Below are positions 25,776 to 34,039 of a stretch of DNA of 64,000 nucleotides, in pieces. The translations under genes were made by a program, and so were the position numbers. Location: the NCBI GenBank assembly GCA_900544345.1, contig UQUR01000004.1, positions 62,001 through 126,000 of the forward strand, in the 5' to 3' direction. Position 1 is the stretch's first letter; every line of letters starts with the position of its first letter. Origin of the DNA: an uncultured Sutterella sp. Lineage in GTDB: Bacteria > Pseudomonadota > Gammaproteobacteria > Burkholderiales > Burkholderiaceae_F. The notes beneath the pieces were generated by a model, which saw only the letters and a list, made by a program, of their open reading frames with translations, was not told the origin of the DNA and ran no database searches.

Positions 25776-26117
25776 ATGTTTTTTATCTCTGACGCGTTTG
25801 CTCAAACGGCCGGTGCCGGTGATACCGCCAGTCTTTTGACCAGTTTGTTGCCGATGATTTTGATTTTTGTTGCTTTTTGGTTCTTCTTGATCCGCCCGCA
25901 ACAAAAGCGTCAAAAAGAGCACGCAAAAATGGTTGATGCTTTGACTAAGGGTGATGAGGTGCTCACTGCCGGCGGCATTGCTTGCCGAGTAGTTGAAGTT
26001 CGTGACGATTACATGGTTGTGCAAATCGCAACGGTCAAAGATGAACCTGTGACCCTCACGATGCAACGAATCGCAGTTCAGACGGTGTTGCCTAAGGGTA
26101 CGATCAAGACCTTCTAA
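25776..26117 (+). CDS. yajC: Preprotein translocase subunit YajC
   Basis: A 113-residue single-span inner-membrane protein that binds SecDF and supports Sec translocation. The membrane helix (about residues 22-43) ends in LIRPQQKRQKEH, the family signature, followed by GDEVLTAGG in the cytoplasmic part. The ATG at 25776 is chosen because GGAG lies six bases upstream; the earlier in-frame ATG at 25764 itself overlaps that site. A TATAAT at about 25716 and a CCGAGAC/GTCTCGG inverted repeat at 25740-25754 lie between tgt and yajC. A terminator follows the gene. Confidence 0.94.
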   Translation: MFFISDAFAQTAGAGDTASLLTSLLPMILIFVAFWFFLIRPQQKRQKEHAKMVDALTKGDEVLTAGGIACRVVEVRDDYMVVQIATVKDEPVTLTMQRIAVQTVLPKGTIKTF

Positions 26118-26123
26118 GATGAA

Positions 26124-26155
26124 TTTCCCAAGGCCTATGGTCTTGGGATTTTTAT
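26124..26155 (+). terminator. Terminator after yajC
   Basis: TCCCAAGGCC, loop TAT, GGTCTTGGGA with one G-U, followed by TTTTTAT. Confidence 0.75.
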
Positions 26156-26199
26156 AGAGTTACTGTTTATTTATTGTGATATGCGGTATCTCTAAAACC

Positions 26200-26234
26200 A
26201 AGAGAGCGAGTCCCACCAGTCGTTCTCTTTTTCA
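26200..26234 (+). terminator. Second terminator-like hairpin just before secD (possible attenuator)
   Basis: AAGAGAGCGA, 10-base loop, TCGTTCTCTT followed by TTTCAG, ending about 20 bases before the secD start. Could terminate read-through from yajC or act as a leader switch for secDF. Confidence 0.5.
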
Positions 26235-26254
26235 GTTTATTCTGGGGAAAAGAC

Positions 26255-28129
26255 GTGAATCGTTATCCATTATGGAAATACATCGTCATTGTAGTTGCTT
26301 TAGTGATTGGGATGATTTACACGACGCCGAACTTCTTTGGTGAGTCGCCTGCCGTGCAAATTTCCAGCCAAAAGGCCACTATTAAAGTTGACGAACAGAT
26401 CTATGAGCGAGTTCAAAAAGCGCTGTCTGAAGCCAACATTACGCCAGACGGAGTTTTTTTTGAACAAGGTGCTCAACAATCAACCATTCGAGTTCGTTTT
26501 GAGCCGACGCAGGCAGAAATGCAACTGCAGGCTAAAGAAGTGATTGAAAGGGAATTAAATCCTGATCAGACCGATCCTTCTTTTGTGGTTGCTTTGAATT
26601 TGGTGCCTAATACACCTCAATGGCTTTTGAGCTTGCATGCCTTACCGATGTATTTAGGTTTGGACTTGCGCGGTGGTGTGCACTTCTTGCTTGAAGTGGA
26701 CATGGATGCTGCCATTGATAAACGAGCCGATGCATTGGCCAGTGACCTTCGCTCTCAGTTCCGTGAGCAGCGCATTCGTCACGCCGGTATTACCCGTAGC
26801 GGTACCTCGCTTGAGATTGCTTTCCGAAGCGCGCAGGAGCGTGATAAGGCAAGAGACCTTTTGCGTAACACTCATAACGATTTGTCACTTGATGATCGCG
26901 ATGAAGGAAATATGTTCCGGTTGGTCGCAACGATGACAGACTCATCGTTGCGTGAAGTTCGCGATTACGCATTAAAGCAAAATATCTCCACTTTACACAA
27001 TCGTATTAATGAATTGGGCGTGGCAGAGCCAGTGATTGCTCAACAAGGGGCTAATCGTATTGTGGTGCAGTTGCCTGGCGTGCAGGATACCGCTAAGGCC
27101 AAAGAAATTTTAGGCCGTACCGCTACGTTGGAAATTCGTATGGTGGACGATTCTCCTGAGGCTTATGCACAGTTGTCTTCCGGTACGGTGCCTTTTGGTG
27201 ATGAGCGCTATTTAGACAGAGCTGGTGTTCCTATTCTTGTTAAGCGCCAAGTGGTTTTGACGGGTGATAATTTAAATGACGCTCAGCCAGGTTTTGATCA
27301 GCAGACTCAAGAACCGACGGTGAATTTAACGCTCGATAGTCGTGGTGCTCGTATTTTCCAGGACGTCACTCGAGATAATGTGGGTAAGCGCATGGCCATC
27401 ATCCTTTTTGAAAAAGGTAGGGGTGAAGTGGTCACGGCACCGGTGATTCGCCAAGAAATCGGCGGCGGACGTGTGCAGATTTCTGGTCATATGACAGCGA
27501 CCGAAGCGACCGATACGGCTTTGTTACTACGCGCAGGATCGTTGGCTGCACCGATGGAAATCATTGAAGAGCGCCTAGTTGGTCCGAGCCTTGGTGCTGC
27601 AAATATTGAGGCGGGATTCCGCTCAACGGTCTACGGTTTCGCGGTCGTGTCCATTTTCATGATTCTTTACTATCAGGTTTTCGGCGCGGTGTCAGTTTTT
27701 GCATTGAGTTGTAACGTGATGCTTTTGGTAGCACTGCTTTCAATGCTTCAAGCTACATTAACTCTGCCAGGTATCGCAGCTATTGCTTTGACTTTGGGTA
27801 TGGCTGTTGATGCTAACGTGCTGATTAACGAACGTGTTCGCGAAGAATTACGTGAAGGTCGTTCACCTCAGCAAGCTATTAGTGAAGGTTTTGACAGAGC
27901 CTTTGCAACGATTTTGGACTCCAACGTTACAAGCTTGATTGCTGGTATCGCACTGTTGATTTTTGGTTCCGGTCCGGTCAGAGGCTTTGCTGTGGTTCAC
28001 TGCTTAGGCATTTTGACTTCAATCTTTACGTCGGTTGTCGTGAGCCGTTCGGTGATCAATTTAATTTATGGTCGCCAGAAGAAGCTCAAGAAACTGCATG
28101 TGGGTCAAATTTGGAAACCGACGGACTAA
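26255..28129 (+). CDS. secD: Protein translocase subunit SecD
   Basis: A 624-residue membrane protein which, with SecF, uses the proton gradient to pull exported proteins through SecYEG. An N-terminal membrane helix and a large periplasmic region with the P1 signature MYLGLDLRGGVHFLLEVD near residue 130 are followed by five C-terminal membrane segments with LTLGMAVDANVLINERVREE. The start is GTG at 26255 behind GGGGAAAA. secF follows 14 bases later. Confidence 0.97.
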   Translation: MNRYPLWKYIVIVVALVIGMIYTTPNFFGESPAVQISSQKATIKVDEQIYERVQKALSEANITPDGVFFEQGAQQSTIRVRFEPTQAEMQLQAKEVIERELNPDQTDPSFVVALNLVPNTPQWLLSLHALPMYLGLDLRGGVHFLLEVDMDAAIDKRADALASDLRSQFREQRIRHAGITRSGTSLEIAFRSAQERDKARDLLRNTHNDLSLDDRDEGNMFRLVATMTDSSLREVRDYALKQNISTLHNRINELGVAEPVIAQQGANRIVVQLPGVQDTAKAKEILGRTATLEIRMVDDSPEAYAQLSSGTVPFGDERYLDRAGVPILVKRQVVLTGDNLNDAQPGFDQQTQEPTVNLTLDSRGARIFQDVTRDNVGKRMAIILFEKGRGEVVTAPVIRQEIGGGRVQISGHMTATEATDTALLLRAGSLAAPMEIIEERLVGPSLGAANIEAGFRSTVYGFAVVSIFMILYYQVFGAVSVFALSCNVMLLVALLSMLQATLTLPGIAAIALTLGMAVDANVLINERVREELREGRSPQQAISEGFDRAFATILDSNVTSLIAGIALLIFGSGPVRGFAVVHCLGILTSIFTSVVVSRSVINLIYGRQKKLKKLHVGQIWKPTD

Positions 28130-28143
28130 AGGGGAAGTAGAGT

Positions 28144-29079
28144 ATGGAGTTTTTTAGAATTCGGCGCACGATTCACTTCATGCGCTTTGACAAGGTCTTC
28201 AATACGATTTCATTGATTTCGTTTGTGATCGCAGTTTTCCTCTTGTGCACTCGTGGACTGGCTTTCTCTATTGAATTCACAGGCGGCACCGTGATGGAAG
28301 TAACCTACCCTCAAGCCGCTCCGACTGAGCAAATCCGTGAGGAGATTAAGACCGCTTTGGGAGTAGAGGCTGCGGTACAAAATTTTGGAACGGCCCGCGA
28401 TGTCATGATCCGCTTACCTATTGTGGAAGGTGAAACATCTGGCGAGCAAGCTAAAGAAGTCATGGCGGTTTTAAATAAAACCGAACCAGATGCCAAAATG
28501 ACTCGAGTTGAGTTCGTCGGGCCTCAAGTCGGTGAAGAACTAGCAACTGACGGTTTGACGGCTTTGATTCTGGTTATTATCGGTATCGTTACCTATTTAG
28601 CTTTTCGTTTCGAATGGAAGTTTTCCATTGCTGCCATTATTGCTAACCTGCACGACGTTGTTCTGGTTTTGGGTATCTTCTCATTTTTCCAGTGGGAATT
28701 CTCTTTGCCGGTCTTAGCGGCAGTGTTAGCTGTTTTAGGCTACTCTGTGAACGAATCGGTCATTATTTTCGACCGTGTCCGCGAGCATTTTAAGAAGATG
28801 CGCCGTATGGGGACTGTGGAAGTGATTGACTCCGCTATTACAGCGACGATGTCCCGTACGGTGATCACCCACTCGTCTACCTTAGCAATGACATTGGCGA
28901 TGTTCTTCTTTGGCGGCCCGGCCTTGCACTACTTTGCTTTGGCTTTAACAATCGGTATTTGCTTGGGTGTGTACTCTTCGGTATTCGTTGCAGCAGCTAT
29001 CGCATTGTATTTGGGTGTGAAGCGTGAAGACTTGGTCAAGCCAGTCAAGCGCGATCAGGTCCAGGAAATGGTTCCGTAA
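28144..29079 (+). CDS. secF: Protein translocase subunit SecF
   Basis: A 311-residue partner of SecD. The N-terminal membrane helix is followed by FSIEFTGGTVMEV, the conserved periplasmic motif. Five membrane segments then carry VLGYSVNESVIIFDRVRE, containing the charged residues used in proton-driven movement. GGGGAAG before the ATG at 28144 gives strong translation. It ends the Sec operon, with a terminator 22 bases after the stop. Confidence 0.97.
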   Translation: MEFFRIRRTIHFMRFDKVFNTISLISFVIAVFLLCTRGLAFSIEFTGGTVMEVTYPQAAPTEQIREEIKTALGVEAAVQNFGTARDVMIRLPIVEGETSGEQAKEVMAVLNKTEPDAKMTRVEFVGPQVGEELATDGLTALILVIIGIVTYLAFRFEWKFSIAAIIANLHDVVLVLGIFSFFQWEFSLPVLAAVLAVLGYSVNESVIIFDRVREHFKKMRRMGTVEVIDSAITATMSRTVITHSSTLAMTLAMFFFGGPALHYFALALTIGICLGVYSSVFVAAAIALYLGVKREDLVKPVKRDQVQEMVP

Positions 29080-29100
29080 GCAAAAACATTAAAAAACTAA

Positions 29101-29158
29101 AAGGGGGTGATGACAAAGTCGGTTAAGGCCGATGAAGTCAGCCCCCTAAATTTTTTTG
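29101..29158 (+). terminator. Terminator after secF
   Basis: A branched hairpin with outer arms AGGGGGTGATGAC / GTCAGCCCCCT and inner TCGG/CCGA, followed by AAATTTTTTT. Confidence 0.75.
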
Positions 29159-29176
29159 ATCTAAACCACTAAAAAG

Positions 29177-29248
29177 TGGCCTGGGGAATCGAACTTGGGA
29201 CCAGCTAGTAAGACGAAACTATCGGGAGTCATCTTACTATGCCAAACC
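29177..29248 (-). pseudogene. tRNA-like relic
   Basis: The minus strand reads as a 72-nt element. Its ends GGTTTGG and CCAGGCC can pair over seven positions (two G-U), followed by one A as discriminator but CTT instead of CCA. A TTCGATTCC T-loop-like stretch is in the correct place, but the T stem (CCAAG against CCCCA) does not pair. The middle forms TAGTAAGA/TCTTACTA (29206-29239) instead of a normal D and anticodon arm. This fits a decayed tRNA or a tRNA-derived element. Confidence 0.35.
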
Positions 29249-29363
29249 CTATTACTGCAGGGATCACTGTTTTATTGCTACGCCCTAGATGTGAAGCAAG
29301 TCTCAAAAATCAGCGATTTTTTACAGGTTTGAGAAAAATCCGGATAAATTCCGATAAATAGAG
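29249..29363. other. Non-coding stretch with small hairpins
   Basis: Contains TCTCAAA/TTTGAGA (29301-29334). Nothing coding is seen. Confidence 0.35.
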
Positions 29364-29417
29364 AAGGGGGTATTGATTTCGTCGGAATCTTCCGACTTTA
29401 TCAACACCCCCTTTTAA
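29364..29417. terminator. Long hairpin downstream of the PheC-like gene
   Basis: 14-bp outer arms AAGGGGGTATTGAT / ATCAACACCCCCTT with one mismatch, inner GTCGGAA/TTCCGAC. The U-tract lies on the plus side. It ends 14 bases from the stop of the minus-strand gene, so it may stop transcripts from both sides. Confidence 0.6.
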
Positions 29418-29430
29418 TTCAGGATTTGAA

Positions 29431-30216
29431 TTAGACTCCGTACTTATCGTTAAGTGCTTTTAGTTCTCCTCTCAAATCCATCAGATTCCAGAGATAGTTC
29501 ATCACACGAGTATAGTCAGCGTCATCAGTGGGCATCCAGAAACCCATGTAGTTGACCGGGGTCAGTGGTTTATTTAAAAATTGAGCGTGCAATTGCGGAT
29601 ATTTCTTAGCGTAAAGCTTTGCTTCTGCGTTTTCCGTGATCATCACGTCCCCCTTACCCTGGGCGATCAGTTCTGGGATTTCATAATTTTTATCGTGAGT
29701 CAGAATCTTAGCCTTTGTCAGGTTTTGTAAAACAAACTGTTCATTTGTTCCGCCAGGGTTTTTGATCACGGTAACGCCGGGTTGATTGAGTTTCTCAAGA
29801 CTAGTAAGTTTGTCTTTATTCTTTTTATTGATCAAAGCAACCTTTCCGAAAGGCGCATAGGCGGGCAGAAAATCACCCGTCAGTACTCTAGCTGGTGAGC
29901 GTGTAATACCGCCTACGGCTACATCAAATTTATTGTCTGCCATATCTTTGGCTAAGTTTGACCAACTAGAATGAACAAATTCCACTTTCCAACCGTAGAC
30001 ATCAGCCATTTTCTGAATCAGCTCAATATCATGACCGACAAACTTCTGATTTTCGAACATGGAAAACGGGCGGTAGTCACCTGGTGTACCAACACGAAGT
30101 ACTTTGGTTTCCATGATTTGATCAAGACGTTCTGCTGCATAGGTCGGTGTCATGGCTCCAACAATTAGAGCTCCCACCAGTGAGGTGGTCAAAAGGCAGC
30201 GAGAGATTAGTTTCAT
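29431..30216 (-). CDS. Periplasmic binding-fold protein similar to cyclohexadienyl dehydratase (PheC)
   Basis: A 261-residue exported protein with signal MKLISRCLLTTSLVGALIVG ending near PTYAAE. It resembles PheC of Pseudomonas, an SBP-derived periplasmic enzyme that makes phenylpyruvate or phenylalanine from prephenate or arogenate. Shared elements are RVGTPGDYRPFS, SWSNLAKDMADNKFDVAVGG, QPGVTVIKNPGGTNEQF and ITENAEAKL, the last aligning with the PheC segment that carries the catalytic glutamate. No ABC permease or ATPase gene is adjacent, which favours an enzyme over a transporter part. A plain solute-binding protein remains possible. Confidence 0.65.
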   Translation of the reverse strand: MKLISRCLLTTSLVGALIVGAMTPTYAAERLDQIMETKVLRVGTPGDYRPFSMFENQKFVGHDIELIQKMADVYGWKVEFVHSSWSNLAKDMADNKFDVAVGGITRSPARVLTGDFLPAYAPFGKVALINKKNKDKLTSLEKLNQPGVTVIKNPGGTNEQFVLQNLTKAKILTHDKNYEIPELIAQGKGDVMITENAEAKLYAKKYPQLHAQFLNKPLTPVNYMGFWMPTDDADYTRVMNYLWNLMDLRGELKALNDKYGV

Positions 30217-30351
30217 AGTGATCCTTTTTTGCTGAGAGAAAAAGAAGTAAGAATTATTTTAGATGGGACTAAATGCGGATTGATAACTCTTTTGTGCTTG
30301 ACTAAGAGTAGGCGCTTAAGTGATTGCCCCGATTTTTAAGCAAAAGTATGT

Positions 30352-30377
30352 AAAAAAGACCCGCAACTAAGCGGGTC
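30352..30377 (-). terminator. Terminator after the DUF3482 gene
   Basis: Minus strand: GACCCGC, loop TTAGTT, GCGGGTC then TTTTTTAC. Confidence 0.85.
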
Positions 30378-30394
30378 AGAGAAGCGCTGATTTT

Positions 30395-31846
30395 TTAGGG
30401 TGCTTTCTTATAAAGGTCGTATAAGACAGCCCGAATAATGGTATCGGTTGTCTGTTTACTCAAAGACTCTATTGAGTCTGGCTCTGTCAAGGCAGTGGTG
30501 TCGTATTCTTTTGGAAGTTTTTTCATTTCAGCAATAACGACATCTTTCCAGAAAGCTGGAGCTTCACTTTCCTCCCAATATCCGCGTCCACGACCAAAGT
30601 GGGCTACGGCTAGATACAACAAAACAGCTTCAAGAAGGAAATTTTGCAAAGCCATTTTGCTCCATGACACTCTGGTTCCGTGTACACCTTTGACTTGATT
30701 GTAAGCAAGGGCTGCTCCGGCCCCACCGATAGCGCCAATAACCGTGCCCAAAAGCGTCCCTAGCCCAGCTGTTAATCCTCCGGTTCCGATGTCTGCCGCA
30801 AGACCTGTTGCTGCTCCGGCACCAACAGCGCCGACAATGGCTGCTCCTTTAGGGTTGGCTGCCGTATTTACCGTCCAGTCGGTTTTCAGCCGTCTCAAAA
30901 TTTCTCGCTTCACACCGGAGCCTTCCAACTGGTGCGCGTCAATAAGCCTTTGCGTTAAGTTGCATAGGCAGTCTGCAGCTCGAGCGGCGAGGGCATTTTT
31001 TGCATCTTCAATAGGACCACTTTGCAATTTAACAACCCCCAGACGACGTCCCCAGTCTTTTACCTGTTCAGTGAGCGAGTAATTTGACAATTCCTCATGA
31101 TCAACAGCTAACTGAGTCATATAGTCAGCAATGGCCTCAATGGAGGTAGAGTAAACCGCTCTTCTTTGACGAGTCCAAGCCTCTCTTAGGGCTTCAAATG
31201 TGACTTTTTGCTCATCGGTAAGCACATTACCGATGGCATCAAAAAGAGCGAATTCCTGTACCCAGCAACGGGCAAAAGCATCCATAGGCAGGACTGTCTT
31301 AACCAAGGGGTATTGGGACATATAATCGCCCCAACGTTTTAACTCCTCCTCTTCTAACTCTTGTTCTCTGGGTTTGCCCATTTGATTGAGCAAGACGATG
31401 ACGGGCTTACCAATCCAGGAAAGAATCTGCATCTCGGCAGCAATGTACGAGCAAGCTTGAGGAGATTCACTGGCGTTAACAAGATAAAGCACAACGCTAC
31501 TTGTGTCGCGTACATGCTTAAGAGCTCTTTGATTGAGCCACAGAGCCTTGTTTGACATACGGTCCCAGACTTCTGAGAGAAACCATCCAAGAGGGTTGGC
31601 ACGACCTTCAAGACGCTTAGCCAGTCTGACACTGTCGCCAAATCCAGGAGTGTCCCAAAGAACCAATTCGGAGCATCCGTCGCTAGCACGAATTAAAACG
31701 TAATCGTCATTGGTTTCTGTGACATGAGGTCGATCTGCTACTTCGCCGATATCACGTCCAAGAAGGGTACGAGCCAGCGTGGTCTTACCGATATTGGTGT
31801 GGGAGACCAAGCTTAAATTAATACGCATCAGTTGTTCATCAGACAT
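30395..31846 (-). CDS. GTPase with DUF3482 domain
   Basis: A 483-residue protein. The N-terminal GTPase domain has a P-loop SHTNIGKTTLARTLL (about 15-29), switch/G3 WDTPGFGD and G4-like LLNQMGK. The C-terminal DUF3482 part holds a glycine/alanine-rich double hairpin (GAAIVGAVGAGAATGLA, GTVIGAIGGAGAALAYN) that could insert in the membrane. The ATG at 31846 follows AGGA by eight bases; an in-frame TTG six bases upstream is less likely. It lies nine bases after the DUF2868 gene; this pair recurs in Betaproteobacteria. The function is unknown; membrane remodelling or envelope stress is a guess. Confidence 0.85.
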   Translation of the reverse strand: MSDEQLMRINLSLVSHTNIGKTTLARTLLGRDIGEVADRPHVTETNDDYVLIRASDGCSELVLWDTPGFGDSVRLAKRLEGRANPLGWFLSEVWDRMSNKALWLNQRALKHVRDTSSVVLYLVNASESPQACSYIAAEMQILSWIGKPVIVLLNQMGKPREQELEEEELKRWGDYMSQYPLVKTVLPMDAFARCWVQEFALFDAIGNVLTDEQKVTFEALREAWTRQRRAVYSTSIEAIADYMTQLAVDHEELSNYSLTEQVKDWGRRLGVVKLQSGPIEDAKNALAARAADCLCNLTQRLIDAHQLEGSGVKREILRRLKTDWTVNTAANPKGAAIVGAVGAGAATGLAADIGTGGLTAGLGTLLGTVIGAIGGAGAALAYNQVKGVHGTRVSWSKMALQNFLLEAVLLYLAVAHFGRGRGYWEESEAPAFWKDVVIAEMKKLPKEYDTTALTEPDSIESLSKQTTDTIIRAVLYDLYKKAP

Positions 31847-31855
31847 ATGCAAGTC

Positions 31856-33307
31856 CTAACGAGCTTGCCCGATGGCAAGTTTTAATTCATCACAGGTTTG
31901 TTGATCGGGACGGACACCGCAGTGGTAAAACACAACTGGTAAATCGATTTCTTTACAGAAATGCCGCCAAAGTTCTTTACGAGACTCTACTCGATCTCCA
32001 AAATCTCCAAAACGGGCTAAATAAGATGACATATCCACCAGTACTACCAGATGAGCGCCGGCAAGTTTGTCTTTGACTAACTTTAGAGCCTGTCCTTGTA
32101 CTTCAACTTCCGGAGTGGTTGTTGCATTCATTAGGGCCCAAACTTGCTGGCTTTGCCCCTGAGCAGTCAGCGTTAAAGGAGCTTCGTCACTTTCGGCTGA
32201 CCAGTTGTGTGTCTTAACTTCTGAAAGGTTAAATCCAAGCTCTTCAGCAAAACGGTAGACACTTTCGATATTTTGAGAATTGTCGCTGTGACTGGAAACC
32301 AATACGTCTAAAGAAACTTCTTCAGAGCGCCAAGTTCTCAAAATGTCACTGTAGTAGCGGTCAGACAAGTCTAATGGGAAGTCTTTTTGTAGCCGATTTA
32401 TTTGCACAGTGTGTTTAAGAGCAAGCAACAAGCGCGGTATGGCTACAAAAATTGTTAGCATAAAAATCATGCGTAGGAGCCAAAGGCCAGCTGAGATGTC
32501 AACACTGTTTACGCTCAATCGGTCAAAACGCATGTTGGCAATATCCAATATGTTTGGCATTGGGCCAAGGAAATTGGTAAATATGCCGTAGGTTAAAGCG
32601 ATGATTTGATAGACGACATCAGGATTGTTAGCAAACCATGTACTTTCCCAGCCGACTGTATAAGCCGTCCCAATTCCACGTAGTAAGACGCTTGCAATCA
32701 TTCCGATCACAAAAGCGAAAGCTGCCAAGTGGAAAGCTCTGGCAACAAAATGGGTAATGAAAGGCTGCAAAACAGAGGTGATTGATTTTGTAAGCCGCAG
32801 TTGTCGGAGAGTCAGTGTTTTTTCAAAAATGTTCAAGGCGTTGCGCAAACCGAGAAAATCACGGGACGAGTTATGCCTTAGTCCAGAAATAAAAAGCATG
32901 ATGTAGACCAGAATGTTCCACATCAAAATGCCAAAAAAGGGAAGTGAAAGTAAGTTAATACGGGAACTTTCTGAGGCAAGTTGATCAGTGAGCAACCCTA
33001 AGATAAAGGCTAGACCGATTAAAGCAAAATTAATCCATGAAGGAGGAGTAAATCTGAGTGCAATAGGTTTAACCGAAGGATTTTTTGCCACAATCATTTT
33101 CATGACAATGCGGGCTCTTGCAACAAGAAAAGCGGCAATACTGGCGTTCTCACCCACAGCAAGAGCAGCTTGTCGTGTCGCTCGATTAGCGTCGCTACTT
33201 TCCCAACTCAATGTAGGGGTTTGTTCCAGCAACTTGGCTTCATTGATCGTCTCAGCATCCTGAAGAGTAAAACGACCCTGATTGATATTTTTGTAAGCCT
33301 CACTCAT
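31856..33307 (-). CDS. DUF2868 membrane protein
   Basis: A 483-residue protein with four to five hydrophobic segments between residues about 90 and 310. A soluble C-terminal half includes VVLVDMSSYLARFGDFGDR. This matches the DUF2868 family, which is found just before DUF3482 GTPases. The 9-base gap to the GTPase gene and shared terminator point to one operon. A plausible reading is a membrane platform for the GTPase, but no biochemical role is established. The start ATG at 33307 has no strong ribosome site. Confidence 0.82.
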   Translation of the reverse strand: MSEAYKNINQGRFTLQDAETINEAKLLEQTPTLSWESSDANRATRQAALAVGENASIAAFLVARARIVMKMIVAKNPSVKPIALRFTPPSWINFALIGLAFILGLLTDQLASESSRINLLSLPFFGILMWNILVYIMLFISGLRHNSSRDFLGLRNALNIFEKTLTLRQLRLTKSITSVLQPFITHFVARAFHLAAFAFVIGMIASVLLRGIGTAYTVGWESTWFANNPDVVYQIIALTYGIFTNFLGPMPNILDIANMRFDRLSVNSVDISAGLWLLRMIFMLTIFVAIPRLLLALKHTVQINRLQKDFPLDLSDRYYSDILRTWRSEEVSLDVLVSSHSDNSQNIESVYRFAEELGFNLSEVKTHNWSAESDEAPLTLTAQGQSQQVWALMNATTTPEVEVQGQALKLVKDKLAGAHLVVLVDMSSYLARFGDFGDRVESRKELWRHFCKEIDLPVVFYHCGVRPDQQTCDELKLAIGQAR

Positions 33308-33380
33308 GAGAAAATACTTCTGTAAACGTATCCTACCTATTGTAATGATTCAATAGACAGAAAAGTGTCCTCAATTTATC

Positions 33381-34028
33381 CTAAATGTTTCTGTGATACC
33401 GTTGCCAAAGACTAGCCAATAACTGTGCACTTTTTTGAGGATTATCTTGACCGCAAATAGCTGAGACGACAGCAACTCCCTGAACTTTTGTTTGCGAAAT
33501 TGCCTCAATGTGTTCAGCTTTAATGCCGCCGATTGCAACAGCTGGGACTGGGCAAAGTTGCGCCAGACTGTTTAGACCCTTCAGATCAAAGGCTGGCTCA
33601 GCATCCGTTTTGGTTTTAGTGGAAAACACTGGACCAATTCCGACATAGTTCACTGTCATCGGATCTACAAGATTCATTTGCTCTTCATTATTAATGGAGA
33701 GCCCAACAATTTTGTCTTTACCCATCAATCGGCGGGTCACATCAGCTGGCAGGTCTTTTTGACCGACATGTACGCCGTCAGCATCAACTGCTAAAGCTAT
33801 ATCAATATCATCGTCAATGATAAGCGGTACGTGATAACTATCGAGTACTGTTTTTAACTTCAGTGCACACTCATAACGCTGGCGCTTTTTCCATTGGGGG
33901 GCACGAAGTTGAACAATTGTTGCTCCCCCTTGCACAGCAAGCTCTGCTGTTCTAACCATTCCGAGTTTTTCGGTTAAGACAGGATCTAAAACAAGATACA
34001 AAGACAAATCGAGGACTTTATTGGACAT
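33381..34028 (-). CDS. thiE: Thiamine phosphate synthase
   Basis: Joins hydroxymethylpyrimidine diphosphate and thiazole phosphate to thiamine phosphate. The 215-residue TIM barrel shows GGATIVQLRAP, PLIIDDDIDIAL, DGVHVGQKDLPA and GIGPVFSTKTK, with a final VAIGGI ... GVAVVSAI phosphate site. It follows thiM by 11 bases. With ThiM it forms a thiazole salvage route rather than full thiamine synthesis; no thiC, thiG or thiD is seen here. Confidence 0.95.
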   Translation of the reverse strand: MSNKVLDLSLYLVLDPVLTEKLGMVRTAELAVQGGATIVQLRAPQWKKRQRYECALKLKTVLDSYHVPLIIDDDIDIALAVDADGVHVGQKDLPADVTRRLMGKDKIVGLSINNEEQMNLVDPMTVNYVGIGPVFSTKTKTDAEPAFDLKGLNSLAQLCPVPAVAIGGIKAEHIEAISQTKVQGVAVVSAICGQDNPQKSAQLLASLWQRYHRNI

Positions 34029-34039
34029 AATGAGTCGAT

